Source: Trematomus loennbergii (taxonomy: Eukaryota > Chordata > Actinopteri > Perciformes > Nototheniidae). Taken from it: a DNA stretch of 64,000 bases. A program made the position numbers and the translations under genes. Every line of letters begins with the position of its first letter. The first letter of the stretch is position 1. The DNA lies in contig JAAOOA010000060.1 of assembly GCA_012861695.1 (NCBI GenBank), positions 14,347,472-14,411,471 of the forward strand. Direction: 5' to 3'. The notes beneath the pieces are model-generated. The model had not been told where the DNA came from, searched no databases, and was given only the letters and a program-made list of their open reading frames with translations. Below, piece by piece: positions 63,919-64,000 of the stretch.

Positions 63919-64000
63919 GTAAGAGAAAGTTATTGCTCTGTGGCTTTAGAGACTGTTTGATTGTTGGATTGATTGTAGGAATGAATACAGGTTGATGTTT

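Overview
This window is eukaryotic and almost certainly from a ray-finned (teleost) fish. It has spliced genes with GT/AG introns, long (CA/GT)n arrays, fish-type L2, I/Nimb-like and Gmr1-like retroelements, and hAT and piggyBac-type DNA transposons. It also carries the gene neighbourhood tubb4 - dennd1c - crb3 - c3, which matches human 19p13.3 (TUBB4A, DENND1C, CRB3, C3). I cannot name the species.

Layout. Positions 1-36,000 are a gene-poor, transposon-rich region. It holds a decayed L2-type LINE (350-2095). A full-length RNase H-type LINE (4112-9562, 14-bp target duplication) sits inside a gypsy LTR and is itself interrupted by a solo LTR with a 74-bp hairpin. Further L2 ends and a BED-finger hAT scrap follow. 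Two copies of a Helentron-like element lie in opposite orientation (14603-16556 and 24555-26313). Between them is a head-to-head gypsy composite whose protease-integrase half is on the minus strand and whose RT-RNase H half is on the plus strand (18303-23407). After that come another L2 fragment, a tRNA-derived SINE, a piggyBac scrap, a TTAA-flanked MITE and several long GT/CA arrays.

Positions 36,339-64,000 are genic. tubb4 (+, beta-tubulin, 444 codons, with an extra intron in the usual last exon) is followed by dennd1c (+, 22 coding exons reconstructed, connecdenn-family Rab35 GEF). crb3 (-, apical polarity protein ending ERLI) converges tail-to-tail with dennd1c. The 5' part of c3 (+, complement C3) runs off the right edge. 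C3 intron 3 is expanded by a three-layer transposon nest.

The genes are not an operon and share no pathway; they are linked by ancestral synteny. In all three plus-strand genes the reading frame or a splice site is broken at points where exactly one base is missing, usually from a GG, TTT or CCCC run, while the surrounding protein is strongly conserved. Uncorrected sequencing or assembly error explains this better than three neighbouring pseudogenes.
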